Assembly: GCA_905182985.1 (NCBI GenBank)
Contig: CAJJDN010000002.1
Coordinates: 936,713-971,281 of the forward strand
Length of the DNA stretch: 34,569 nucleotides
DNA from: Paramecium sonneborni
Taxonomy: Eukaryota > Ciliophora > Oligohymenophorea > Peniculida > Parameciidae
Direction of reading: 5' to 3'
Position numbers and translations under genes: made by a program. How positions within the stretch are numbered: position 1 is the stretch's first letter; every line of letters starts with the position of its first letter. This document shows positions 11,166 to 22,407 of this stretch, in pieces. A model generated the notes under the pieces. It did not search any database and was not told the origin of the DNA. It saw only the letters and a program-made list of their open reading frames with translations.

Positions 11166-11448
11166 TGTATAACTATAAAATAAAAATTTAATAAATAATA
11201 AAGACCTAGTATAGGTTTAATTCGATAATATTCAAAAAGTTCAATTTGTTTCATTTTAATTATTTAAATTAAAAGTTTATAGATATAATTATTGATCTAT
11301 TATTTGTAATACTTATTTAAGATATTATATATGATAGAATGCTTGTATGACAAATATAATTAAATATTCAATTTTCATTAATATCCAATAGTTTATATCT
11401 GAATTAATATAAAATGATTTTAAAAATTAAATAAGATAAAAAATAATA

Positions 11449-12941
11449 ATGAATTAAAGACCTTAATTTGCAAAAGGCTTAAACTCATAACAAGGAACTC
11501 ATCATAATAATTATGTAATAAATTATAAAATAAGTAGCCAACATTTCAATCAACTCCTTCAGGATATAGCTCTATAATTTAGCCATCTTAAGTACCTCAA
11601 CCACCAGCTTCTGGAAATATTTATACTCCAATGCCTCCTCCTGCTAATTAAACTCATAATAATTAATAAACTTATTCACCTTTTGATACTTACAACGCTC
11701 CATAAAATTCATATATTAATTAATAATAAACATAAAGTTCAATTATTGGTCCATATTCATATTATGAATAAAAATATGAGTCTGGATATAAGGTATCGAA
11801 AATCTTATTTTATAGTAATCTAACAATTCAATTCCTTATTAATAATAAACTTAACCCTCATCAAATCCTAATTAATCAGTCTTAGAAACATAAAACTCTT
11901 ATGATGTATCATAATCTTTAGAGTTTTCAAGAATTATTTCCAATTCTTAATTAAAGGATATGGAAATTAGTTCAAATACTCACAATATGATAATTATTGG
12001 AGCAAAAGATAATTAATTTGAAATTAAACCCTTTGATGAAAATTTAAAAAAAGACAAATTCAAGAATAAATAATTGGTATTTATTTTCATAATATAAGAT
12101 TAATTCTAATCTATTCATAATTTAAAATAATAAAACTACTATTCCTGAATTTGAAATAGAAGGAAGGTTTTGTTAACAACATAATAATAAACGAATAGAT
12201 AAGATTTGTGCTGAGAAGGAATGTAAAGAACTTAATGATTTATTACTATGTTAAGATTGTGCAAGGAACCATAAAGGCCATACTTTATATGATATTCCAG
12301 AAGTTTTATATTTAATCTAGTAAAAAGACAAAATCTTAGACAAGAATGAAACATTTATTGGAAGTTTTTAATGTAGAACATTTGCAAACTTCAAAATTTT
12401 AAAATCAAACATTACTTAGTAATTATAAGAAATTGAAAATCAGTTAACTTCTGCATTTAATAATTATAAATAATATCTTTAAGAAATAAGGAGTAATCAT
12501 ATAAAAGTCTTCGAATAGCTTTCAACTGGAGGCTTGAGCAAGATGATTGAATCAGTTAATTATATTTTTAATTAAGGATTATTTTAAGAAGGACATTCAA
12601 ATTCTAATGAATTACAATACAAATAATTATTATCATAATTAGATTCTGCATAATTATCTATGTAAAAATTTTAATAATTTGCTAAAGAAGGAATTAAAGA
12701 ATTTGTTAATATTAAAATCAATAATTTTGATTTAAAAATTGAGAATCATAAAATAGAAAATCTTAATGACCTATATTATTAAATCAAAATAGATGCTCTG
12801 AAATAAAAATTTACAAATATTCTAGATTAAGAATTTTTATTATTAAATAATAATAAAGCAATTAAATTGAAAGATAATTATTAGAAAATCAATTTAAAAA
12901 ATGAATCTTAAATTTAAGTTATTTCATATGAAGAAATATGA
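11449..12941 (+). CDS. B-box-type zinc-finger protein (474 aa)
   Basis: ATG 11449 to TGA 12939-12941 with three introns: 11515-11537 (23 nt), 11793-11815 (23 nt) and 12077-12098 (22 nt, ending AAG). Splicing gives exactly 475 codons. Residues 1-130 are low-complexity, rich in Gln, Asn, Pro, Ser and Tyr (QPPASGNIYTPMPPP). A B-box-like metal site spans residues 219-255: Cys219-x2-His222, Cys231-x4-Cys236, Cys245-x2-Cys248, then His252-x2-His255 (NHKGHTL). The rest is helical, probably coiled coil (TQQLQEIENQL, LLSQLDSAQLSMQKF). B-boxes are protein-interaction zinc folds best known from TRIM proteins, where they precede coiled coils as here. No RING domain is present, so ligase activity is not implied. 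Partners are unknown. Confidence 0.8.
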
Positions 12942-13181
12942 TTTTTAAAATAAATCAATATTTATTAAAAAACAAATTATAAGATATTTATTATGTAAAT
13001 TTAATTAAATTTATCTACTCATATATCAAGATTCTAAATAGAATTTTATAAAAAATATTTTATCTCTTATTCACTATTGTTATTTGAATAAATCTTTTCT
13101 AATAAAGTTTCTAAGTTTTTTATGTTAATCAAGATTATTTTTTATCAATTAAATTTTAATTTATATTTCTATTAAAAATCA

Positions 13182-13517
13182 ATGAATGAGCTTGTATAAA
13201 ATATGCAAAACGCTTAAAGTTTAAACAATGTACAACCAAGAACTATTTTAATAAATGTTCTGATTCAGATGTAGTAACAGGATATGAAAATTGATATTAA
13301 TATTGACCCAGATTGTCCATTTTCATAATTTATACAATATGTGTTAGACCAAATTTTTAAATAAAAGATGGAATCAAATTATGAAGAATCAATAGAATTC
13401 CAACTAGATAATGGCAGTATGATTAAAAAAGAAGAGTAAAGAACGTTACATTAAATGGGTTTTAAAAATAATTGTGCTCTTCATGTTAGACTTAAACTTA
13501 AGGGAGGATATTTTTGA
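13182..13517 (+). CDS. Small ubiquitin-like protein, C-terminal LKGG-YF
   Basis: An intronless frame of 111 aa from ATG 13182 to TGA 13515-13517. The first 34 residues (MNELVQNMQNAQS...) form a flexible leader. The Ubl part has MKIDINIDPDCPF, helix FIQYVLDQIFKQ, then QRTLHQMGF and NNCALHVRLKLKGG, closely parallel to the ubiquitin tail RTLSDYNI...STLHLVLRLRGG. It ends Gly-Gly-Tyr-Phe-stop, so a two-residue cap follows the di-glycine, as in SUMO- or NEDD8-type precursors. ATG 13194 or 13203 are alternative starts. The PE-PF core and the KLKGG end are shared with the truncated gene at 1-231. If conjugated, an E1-like enzyme and a peptidase would be needed; neither is in the window. Confidence 0.75.
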
Positions 13518-13909
13518 ATATTATTAAAAAACATATTTAAATTATATATTGATTTTTCTTGCCTAGAATTCTCCTAAAAAACAAAATACTGAATCTTAAA
13601 AACAAGATTCTTTTTCATTCATTTTCAACATCAAATAAGAAATAATATAAATAAATTATACTATAATTCTAGCTTTTCAGTATATATATTAAGAATGGTG
13701 ACAATATAATTATCTTTAATCATTTCTAGAAATATTAATCATTTAAAATTAACTCTTACAATAAAAAATTTTAGATTGTTTGATAATTAATTATGATATT
13801 TAGAATTGACAATTATATATTTTATTAAAGTATTTTTTATAATCATATTTGTTTTTTAAGGTTTTCTTAAAGTTTCACTATTAATAATTTTATAGTGATA
13901 TTCAGAATA
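13518..13909. other. Intergenic stretch, nothing recognised
   Basis: About 390 AT-rich bases with no coding signal on either strand. A small inverted repeat (AATCTT...AAGATT near 13592-13609) is the only structure noticed. Confidence 0.4.
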
Positions 13910-14666
13910 ATGTCATAAATTTGCCCTTTATATTATCAATAAGAATAATAAAATGAAATTTGTGACATGCCAGAAGTAATCAAAGGGATACAGTAAAATT
14001 ACACTATTAAATCTATTAATAAAGACATTTTACATAATTCAGATTATAAATATTAGGAATATTTATTAATAAATAAATTCTTATGTTTCTTTCAGAATTC
14101 AATTAAAAATATATTAATAAATAAACATGTTATCTCTAGTTCTAAAATAAATATAAAGGAGTATATGAAAATAAAGGAATATTATGAACAACTAGAGTAG
14201 CCTACCAGATTAATTTAAATATTTAATATTCATGCATTTATAATTATATTTTGATTTTAGTTTTTATAAAAGGAATTGTAGTATTACATACAATATTAAT
14301 TAAAAATAGAGTTAATATTTTTATAGTTAATTTGTGGATTAGAAAGATCAAACTAAATATATGTTAAAGATGATTTAATTTAACATTAAAAAAATTGATT
14401 TGAAAATATGAATAATAAATAGAATCATGATTAAGTAACTGTTAAAATAAGATTGTTATAAGTGGTTCCAAATTTAAAAGTAACTTTGAATCATTTGAAG
14501 TTAAATGATCAAGAATTGTTTAAATTCGAAAAATATATTGAACAATCTAAATTATTATGGTGAACTTGCCAAATAAATTGAGAAACATTAGATTAATCTG
14601 AACTGTGATTCTAAATAATTCATGATATTACATAAGATTTAAATGACTGAATTAGAGTAACAATGA
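13910..14666 (+). pseudogene. Broken gene of unrecognised family
   Basis: Three coding-like pieces lie in succession. First, 13910-14254 (114 codons: MSQICPLYYQQEQQNEICDM..., then helical KINIKEYMKIKEYYEQLEQ). Second, a piece around 14268-14563 that includes FLQKELQYYIQYQLKIEL, an in-frame TGA before FENMNNKQ, and LNHLKLNDQELFKFEKYIEQ. Third, 14547-14666 in the +1 frame (LNYYGELAKQIEKHQ...FMILHKIQMTELEQQ). No short GTA...TAG intron repairs the joins. The composition and helical character favour former coding sequence over chance. I do not recognise a domain. Confidence 0.35.
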
Positions 14667-14693
14667 TATTTCTAAAAAAATATTTATTAATTA

Positions 14694-17519
14694 ATGTCAT
14701 ATAAAATTTCACTAGTTGGTCTAGAGGGTAGTGGAAAAACCACATTAGCTAAAGTTTTGAATGATTAGCATTAAATAAATAATTTACCTTTAGAAGTCAA
14801 TGAAGATATGCCAAATTCAGATGTGATGATCTTCTGTTTAGATGGAAGTAACATACAACAGTTGCATCATAATAAGGCAGCATTAGAGTAAATAAATGGA
14901 AAGGAATAATTAATTATATTACAAACTAAAGCAGACATTCAAACTATTGAAGAAGGAGAATTGAGAAACTTTTTAGGGGTAGGTGAAGTTCCAATCTTGT
15001 CAATATCTGCTTTAGATGGTGGTGGATTACCTTAATTAATTACTTTTTTAAGTTAGTAGATATAACCAACATAACAAAACTTTTCAGCTGAACCAAGAGT
15101 AGTGCCAAGTAGAGGAAAATATAGAATAAATGAATAAAATTAAATATCAAAGCCAATGTAAACATTTTAAAATTTGATGAAGGATCACGTATGTATGAAT
15201 TTAAATTTTAGAAGATTAAGCAACGAACTCCAATGGAATAGGAATAAGAATATATACGTTTAGAAAAAGAACGTATTAAAGTAGAGAATATGTCAGCTTA
15301 ATTAAATAATTTTAAAAGAAAAATAAAAAAAGAAGGTAAAAATACTTATATTAAATAATAGATACTTATGATATCAAAGCTACAGCAAATCCAAGAATAT
15401 AGGTAAATTTGGAATTCTTTTTAACAGATACTCTAGCTTAATGTGAATAATAAAAGAATACTTTATATACTTAAACTGATAAATTACTTAAGAAACCAGA
15501 AGATCCTCCTTTCATTCCTAAAAAAACGGGAATTGATGCTGCCACATAAGTAGAAGACTATGAATTATTTGATTTTGATAGAGAAGTGACTCCAATTTTG
15601 AATGTTATATGCACAAAGACTTTAGAATAAGCATGTTTAGAGATAGAATAAGAAGAAGAGTTTATGGCAATGTATAGATTTAAGGAAGCATTTGAGAAAC
15701 GAAGAGCTAATGAAAAGAATAAGTAACGTGTAACAGTAGAAAGAGAGAAATAGTTGATAGATTAAAAGAATGATGTGTTAAAAAAGTATTCAGAGAAATA
15801 AAAGATAATGTAGAAAGTGATTTTAAAGGCTTAAGCACATGCAATAGCAAAAGAATATTTAAAACCATTATAAGGATAGATGATGTAATAAGTGATTACA
15901 AGTGGGTTTTATCCAAATGAGTTTATGAATGAATTATAATCTAAATTTATGGATTATTTAGTAGGGAAGACTTAAGAGGAAGTAATGAGACTTGTAGATT
16001 TAAATAATTAAATGAAGACAGCTTTTAATGTTAAAAATTTTGAGGAAATTCCTAAAGTTAGAAAACCATTTGATTAATAAATATAGAAGAAGAAATAGAG
16101 ATAGAGTATGAGAATGATTAATTATTCAAATAAGAGAGCAATTAGAATATTTTATTAGGACTTAGTTCCATTATAGAGTGTTATTTCAATGACATTGGGT
16201 AAATTCTTAGATGGTTAATTTGATGAATGGAAAAAGACATATGATTAGAGAGTTGGAGAATTAGAATAGAAGCTTGAGAGTAATGAAATAAATGAGGAAG
16301 ATTTTGCAAATTAAAAGAGAGGTGAATATCCTGATTTATAGGAAGGATACTTTGGAGCATCAGTTAATAATTTTAATAGATTAGGATTTTCAATGGCTCA
16401 TGATTAATATTATTTAAGTAGTGATAAAAGATTATAAATAATTGCTTTTGTCCTAAGAAAAGATGGAACATATGAAATAGTGAATAAAGAATCAAAGAAT
16501 TATGGTAAAATATTTAAATGGAAACAATTTAGATTACCAATTAAATAAACAGATGATGAGATTCTATTATTAAGATTATAAGAGATAGATTCTGAAATAA
16601 TAGCAATAGTATTTGGATTGTTATTACCTAATTTATAAAATAATATAAAGGCTTTAGAATGGGTATAGAATGCAAGATTTGGTTTGTATGATGCATAATA
16701 TTGTATTCCATTTGCTCAAACCAATGTAAATAAGGCATTTAAATTAGAAGAATTAGTAAAATAAGTAGAAGATCCAGAATTTGCTGAAGCCCCTTAAACA
16801 GTATTTATGAGTTGTTTTACTTTAATTAAACGGTTTAAATAATTTGGTGGTTGGTATATAGAAAATACTCAATATGCTACAAAAGGTATGCTGAATTAAG
16901 AAATTGAACCATTTTATGAGAAACTTTCTTAATTTTTACTAGAGATGCACGAATTTACATTAGAAAGAGATAGAGATATCTTATCTGTAATTTAAGAAAA
17001 AGAGAAAGAAAAGGATGCTGTATTAAGTGTCCCTGAATTATAAATGAGTACTATAATTTCTTATTATTTAATAGTTATTACTAAATCAAAAATACCATAA
17101 TCCAAAAAAATGCCTACAGAACCTAATGTTACTGATTCTGCTCTTCCATCTTCTAGACCTCTTGAAGAACCATCAGATTATAATAAATCTTAATTTAATT
17201 CAATTATTATAGAACCTATAATATTGGATATGAATGATTCATTTGAAACAGTTGAATAACAATTGATTAATCATCTCAATAATGTTGCATCAAGATTAGT
17301 GAAAAGTTGTACTTGGGGATTCGAATTGAAAGCCAGGGGTAATCCGTTACTTAGAGTAAAATAATTAATTAGGGTATATATTTATATTATAATACAAATC
17401 TTTAGATTAGAAATGTTGGAGATATGACTATTATAAGAAAGGCAGAACCTCCCAAGGAAGAAGTTCCAGTACAATTAGAAGAGAATAAGGATAATGATGA
17501 TATTGATAATGATTCCTGA
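14694..17519 (+). CDS. RSP3: Radial spoke protein 3 fused to an N-terminal GTPase-like domain and a C-terminal TerD-like domain (914 aa)
   Basis: ATG 14694 to TGA 17517-17519; introns 15189-15211 (23 nt), 15336-15361 (26 nt) and 17374-17405 (32 nt) give exactly 915 codons. Residues 1-122 resemble a small GTPase: P-loop GLEGSGKT (9-16), TKAD (78-81), ISA (104-106), but switch I and DxxG are missing, so activity is doubtful. Residues about 129-430 are RSP3: AEPRVVPSRGKYR (132-144), then ATQVEDYELFDFDREVTPIL and KTLEQACLEIEQEEE (267-305), the family core. RSP3 is the dimeric scaffold of axonemal radial spokes. Residues about 540-715 look TerD-like: IIAFVLRKDG, TDDE (603-606), EIIAIVFGLLLP, VQNARFGLYD, FGGWYI. 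No ATG or TGA separates the modules, so one protein is the simplest reading. RSP3 is secure; the flanking domains are less certain. Confidence 0.85.
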
Positions 17520-17535
17520 AATAATTTAATATTAA

Positions 17536-17880
17536 ATGAATTATTATCTATTATTAGGAATCGATTATAATTGTACTAATAATTACATCACTCATAAAGC
17601 ATTTCTTAATAAAATTTGATTTTACTATACTGATAAAAATGGTAAACCTGAATTTATTTATCAATAAGCGACAAGAATATGATATATCACTCAAATCTTA
17701 ATTCAAATATTGTTTTGATTCTATCATTGTCAAATATAATTATGTAGAATATGAATAATGTAGAGATACTAATTAAATTGAATTTAAAAGTTTAAATATA
17801 CTCATGTCATTGTTGAATGTAGAAGCTGCAATTCGAAATTATCATTTATATTCATTTCTATAATTTATTTATTTTTATGG
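17536..17880 (+). pseudogene. Decayed J-domain (DnaJ-type) gene
   Basis: The frame starts MNYYLLLGIDYNC (ATG 17536), like the J-domain opening YYxLLGV, followed by an AF helix remnant (THKAFLNKI). An in-frame TGA at 17617-17619 interrupts it, then FYYTDKNGKPEF stands where a J-domain has HPDKN; the HPD triad needed to stimulate Hsp70 reads YTD. The frame shifts near 17670 into EYDISLKSQFKYCFDS and continues to overlap the next gene start at 17877. No intron repairs the stop. J-domain identity is moderately supported; loss of function is clear if the call is right. Confidence 0.4.
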
Positions 17881-19764
17881 ATAAATTCGAAAAGCGTCTT
17901 AATCAAGTTAATATGATCACTCCAAAAAATCCATAATCTACTTACAAATAAATTGATCATACCAAAAGTTCTGCTTCACTTAATGAATTCAATAGAATTG
18001 GAGAGTAATTTGATAGTGAAATTATCAATTTGAAATCACAAGTACAAATCTTAGAAGGCAAATTACAATTTTATGAAAGGGAATTCTAAATCAAAGTAAA
18101 TTTACTTGCAAAATACATTCTAGTAATCTTCCTTGGAAAAACGTATCTAATAATTAATTTCTACATCTTCATAGCTCACTTAATAAAATACTTAATTAAA
18201 ATTACAATACTAAGCATTACTCAATGAATATTAAATTCAACAAGATAAAATTCTACAATCTGAAAAAGGTAAAAAAGAATATGAAGACAAAGTTAGATCT
18301 TAATTAGATAATTATAATAAATTATAATCTGAAAAAGAACAGTTGATTTAATATGCAAATAAATGTAGAGAAAGATCAAAATAAAGAAAAATCAAGATAA
18401 AAGAACTTACCAATAAAAATTCTGAATTCTTAGAATAAATATAATAACTAGAATAAGACCTAGAATAAGCTAATTATGAAAAATAATAAATTTATGAATA
18501 GTGTTAATAATAAATTTTGATTCTTAAAGAATAAAATGAAGATTAATAAATGAAATATGAGACAATTGTTTAGAACTTTAAAAATCATCTTGCTGATTAA
18601 AATGAAAGTTAACATGAAGAATAATTATTAGCTAATCATACAATACTTGATTAAAAGGAAGCTTAGACAGTCTAAGAATAATTAGAAAATTTCAACATCT
18701 TATAAAAAGATCTTAACACTCTACTTAATTAAATTAAAAATACAAGTCTTACAAATCCATAATCTTTTTAAATGCAATAAGTAATCGAATTTGCAGAAAT
18801 CTTTAATAGAATGGCTGAAAAAATCTATTAATTATAATAAAAGAAATCAATACTTAAAAATCAAATTAAAGTATGATATTTTTTATAAACAATTAGGACT
18901 TATAATAAAATTTTTAACAAAGTTAATTACAGTCATAAATTTTATAAAATAAATCTAATTCTAGTCATTAAAATCCTAATTTGATTAATGATAGAACTAA
19001 GATACTGTTTGAATAAAGAATTTTAGAATTAAAAGAGTATTAATTATTTTAAAATAAGGTTTTATTAAAAAGAAAGAAAATAAGATAAAAATAAAACTTT
19101 CTAGAAAGGAAATTAATATGATTATAAATAAAATTAAGTAATTTTGATGCTTACTTAATTTTTGGAAGAATTTTTAAAACAATAATATCATCTAAAGATA
19201 TTGAATTTTTAGATTAATGATTTATAATTTGAATATGCTGATAAAAAAAATTGTCGAGCTTTTAAGAAAGCTTCATGGGTTATTATAGCTATTTATAGAA
19301 TAAAAATAATTTAGAATTCATAATATTACTAATAATCAATGCAGTTCAATTAATTAAGAATTGAAATGCCTATTATAAATTCATTAAATTAGCTACTTGA
19401 ATTAGTAGGTGGATAATAATAACTTATTGAGACTTTGTAAAAGTCTATGGAACATAAAGGTTCAGAAGCTTTTTAAGAATAAGACATTCAAACAATAGTA
19501 GATTAAGAATTAAAATAATAATTAAAGGCTGTTTAGATTGAATTAGATATTAATAATAAAAAGATGCTTTAGTATAAATTGTATTCAGAAAAATAAATAG
19601 AAGAAAGAGATCGCATAATTAATGAGTTAGAATAGTAGTTAAGAGATAACTCAAATGATGATAATTAAAAACTTCTTGAACATTTAGAATAGCAAAATAA
19701 TAGAGTCAAAAACATTGAAAATGAATTTAATGTTTTAAATGAACTTATTAATTCATTAATATGA
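17877..19764 (+). CDS. Coiled-coil protein (603 aa)
   Basis: ATG 17877 to TGA 19762-19764 with introns 18096-18123 (28 nt), 18871-18896 (26 nt, contains TGA) and 19037-19058 (22 nt, ends AAG). Only this splicing keeps one frame of 604 codons. The N-terminus is short and polar (MDKFEKRLNQ, TPKNPQS). Residues about 50-320 are a Gln/Glu/Lys-rich coiled coil with a basic patch CRERSKQRKIKIKEL. A more globular part follows, with DLQFEYADKKNCRAFKKASW and a hydrophobic VIIAIYRIKII segment. The end is again coiled coil (DQELKQQLKAVQIELD). No catalytic motif. Comparable ciliate proteins are often basal-body or axonemal, but I cannot name a family. It converges with the minus-strand gene 23 bases downstream. 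Confidence 0.75.
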
Positions 19765-19785
19765 TATTGATTTTAATATATTAAC

Positions 19786-20905
19786 TATCATTTCTTATCT
19801 AAAGAATTAATCTTCTAAAAGATACATTCTATATTTTGATGAACTCTTGTTACAATTTTACTCATTCTTTACATTAAAATGTGAATCTGTTATTAATAGT
19901 TGAGATATTTCTGATTCTAATCTATAATTTCATTAATCACTTAAAATTTATGTTCAATTTTTTTAATTTCAAACAAGTACTTTCTTTTGGAAGCAGCTAA
20001 TTAATATTTTAAAGAAATTAATTTTTCTTCTAGATACAAACTTTCTCTTTGAGTTTATTATGGATCCATGGTCGATATAGATTCTTTTTATTATTCAAAA
20101 TAATCTAATTCATATAATAATCTGAAAGTATTCTCATTTTCATAATGATCTAATTCTTCTATGATAGTTTCTTATTCCAATAAATTAATGACAAAGAGTT
20201 TATCATCTGGACTAACATTCATAGTCTAAATCTTTTGAGTAACTTTATTTTTCTTAGTATTATTCATTATATATTCAAGATCACATCTTAATCCATTAAG
20301 TTCCTAATATTAGTTTATAAATGAATACTTTGTATATATTTTTATATTCTAATTGAACTTCACTTCTAAAATTATTTAATTCCTCTGTAACAAATAATTC
20401 TAATTTCTAAATATCTTGAGTATCGGAAAACATTCTGAATTATTATTCCACTCTTCCTTGACTCTTTTTTTACAATTCTTGCAATTGATTATCCAAGTAA
20501 TTCATTTTTAATGTTAAATCATTCAACTGTTTTTCATATGGTTTATTTTAGTTATTACTTTTGAAATCACTAAAGCTTGTATTGGTTGAGGTTTCTCTTG
20601 ATTTATCTCTAACCTTTTCAAGTTCTTCTTGTTTTTTTAAGAGTATTTTTATTTATTATTCCAATCTTTACACATGAGGGATTTCATTTACTATTGGCAT
20701 CAAAGCATCATGTTATATACAAACTCTATTCAAATTAGCTTAAATTAAAAAAGGATACTACATTCCAAAGTGTTTAATCTGCTATCTATGGATACATTCT
20801 CTTTTGGTTTAATGCTCTTTTTGCTTGACATAAAGTATTGATCTTTTTATTTTAAATATTTATATTCGTTAAAAAGAATAAAACTTTATTACCTATTATT
20901 GTAAT
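19786..20905. repeat. Copy 1 of a 1120-bp duplicated block
   Basis: Bases 19786-20905 recur at 20907-22026 with an offset of exactly 1121 and no difference that I can see, introns and flanks included. A single N separates them. This is what results when two contigs with overlapping ends are joined without merging; a true tandem duplication would not be expected to be flawless or to have an N at the junction. Confidence 0.9.
19788..20831 (-). CDS. Coiled-coil protein (331 aa), copy 1
   Basis: Read on the minus strand from ATG (complement 20829-20831) to TGA (complement 19788-19790). Introns are complement 20739-20761 (23 nt, ends AAG) and 20304-20328 (25 nt, ends TAG), giving exactly 332 codons. 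The protein begins MSSKKSIKPKENVSIDSRLN and is mostly coiled coil: RLEQQIKILLKKQEELEKVR, then LNDLTLKMNYLDNQLQEL, and later YLEEKLISLKYQLAASKRKY. The middle has VSPDDKLFVINLLEQETIIE. No catalytic or membrane motif. It lies inside the duplicated block, so the genome probably has one copy. Family not recognised; the layout suits a cytoskeletal or ciliary coiled-coil protein, which is inference only. Confidence 0.75.
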
Positions 20906-20906
20906 N
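20906..20906. other. Single ambiguous base (N), likely contig junction
   Basis: The only N in the window. It lies exactly between the two copies of the 1120-bp block, so it marks a scaffold join and not a polymorphic base. Confidence 0.9.
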
Positions 20907-22026
20907 TATCATTTCTTATCTAAAGAATTAATCTTCTAAAAGATACATTCTATATTTTGATGAACTCTTGTTACAATTTTACTCATTCTTTACATTAAAA
21001 TGTGAATCTGTTATTAATAGTTGAGATATTTCTGATTCTAATCTATAATTTCATTAATCACTTAAAATTTATGTTCAATTTTTTTAATTTCAAACAAGTA
21101 CTTTCTTTTGGAAGCAGCTAATTAATATTTTAAAGAAATTAATTTTTCTTCTAGATACAAACTTTCTCTTTGAGTTTATTATGGATCCATGGTCGATATA
21201 GATTCTTTTTATTATTCAAAATAATCTAATTCATATAATAATCTGAAAGTATTCTCATTTTCATAATGATCTAATTCTTCTATGATAGTTTCTTATTCCA
21301 ATAAATTAATGACAAAGAGTTTATCATCTGGACTAACATTCATAGTCTAAATCTTTTGAGTAACTTTATTTTTCTTAGTATTATTCATTATATATTCAAG
21401 ATCACATCTTAATCCATTAAGTTCCTAATATTAGTTTATAAATGAATACTTTGTATATATTTTTATATTCTAATTGAACTTCACTTCTAAAATTATTTAA
21501 TTCCTCTGTAACAAATAATTCTAATTTCTAAATATCTTGAGTATCGGAAAACATTCTGAATTATTATTCCACTCTTCCTTGACTCTTTTTTTACAATTCT
21601 TGCAATTGATTATCCAAGTAATTCATTTTTAATGTTAAATCATTCAACTGTTTTTCATATGGTTTATTTTAGTTATTACTTTTGAAATCACTAAAGCTTG
21701 TATTGGTTGAGGTTTCTCTTGATTTATCTCTAACCTTTTCAAGTTCTTCTTGTTTTTTTAAGAGTATTTTTATTTATTATTCCAATCTTTACACATGAGG
21801 GATTTCATTTACTATTGGCATCAAAGCATCATGTTATATACAAACTCTATTCAAATTAGCTTAAATTAAAAAAGGATACTACATTCCAAAGTGTTTAATC
21901 TGCTATCTATGGATACATTCTCTTTTGGTTTAATGCTCTTTTTGCTTGACATAAAGTATTGATCTTTTTATTTTAAATATTTATATTCGTTAAAAAGAAT
22001 AAAACTTTATTACCTATTATTGTAAT
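20907..22026. repeat. Copy 2 of the 1120-bp duplicated block
   Basis: Identical to 19786-20905 as far as can be read. Sequence unique to the downstream side resumes at 22027. Confidence 0.9.
20909..21952 (-). CDS. Coiled-coil protein (331 aa), copy 2, probable assembly duplicate
   Basis: Same gene as complement 19788-20831, shifted by 1121 bases: ATG at complement 21950-21952, TGA at complement 20909-20911, introns complement 21860-21882 and 21425-21449. No substitution distinguishes it from copy 1. Count it once unless read mapping shows a real tandem pair. Confidence 0.6.
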
Positions 22027-22407
22027 ACTCTATTAAACATCAAGTATCAAAACCTAAAATAACAATCAAATGATTAAATAAAACTTAATGGTTAAATATT
22101 ATAAGGAAAAATGCAAATAATGATGTTAATTGATAAATTAAGGAATAAAGTATATATATAAATAAAAATAGTTTTTTAAGAATATTTTAGTTTCTAAAAA
22201 AAATGAGCATAAATATCGAAATTTAATTTGTGAAATACATTGAATGAATTGTGGAGAGTATAGAATAAATAATAAATAAGAAAGTAAATATAATAATATT
22301 CTTCAATTAATATTAATTTGTATAAGAATATTATATATTGATAAAAATGCTAAAAAATTTGATGAAAAGATATGAAAAAATAACAAATTAGATAAAAAAA
22401 TGAAGAA
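22027..22407. other. Intergenic stretch
   Basis: About 380 AT-rich bases between the starts of the minus-strand coiled-coil gene and the end of the zinc-ribbon gene. A plus-strand frame near 22204 (MSINIEIQFVKYIE, stop, then IVESIEQIINKKVN) has some protein character but one TGA and no domain. The upstream signals of the minus-strand gene must lie here. Confidence 0.4.

Noticed and set aside
17617..17619. TGA as selenocysteine or readthrough codon
   Set aside because: All intact genes here use TGA as stop and the surrounding frame decays further downstream, so a nonsense mutation is simpler.
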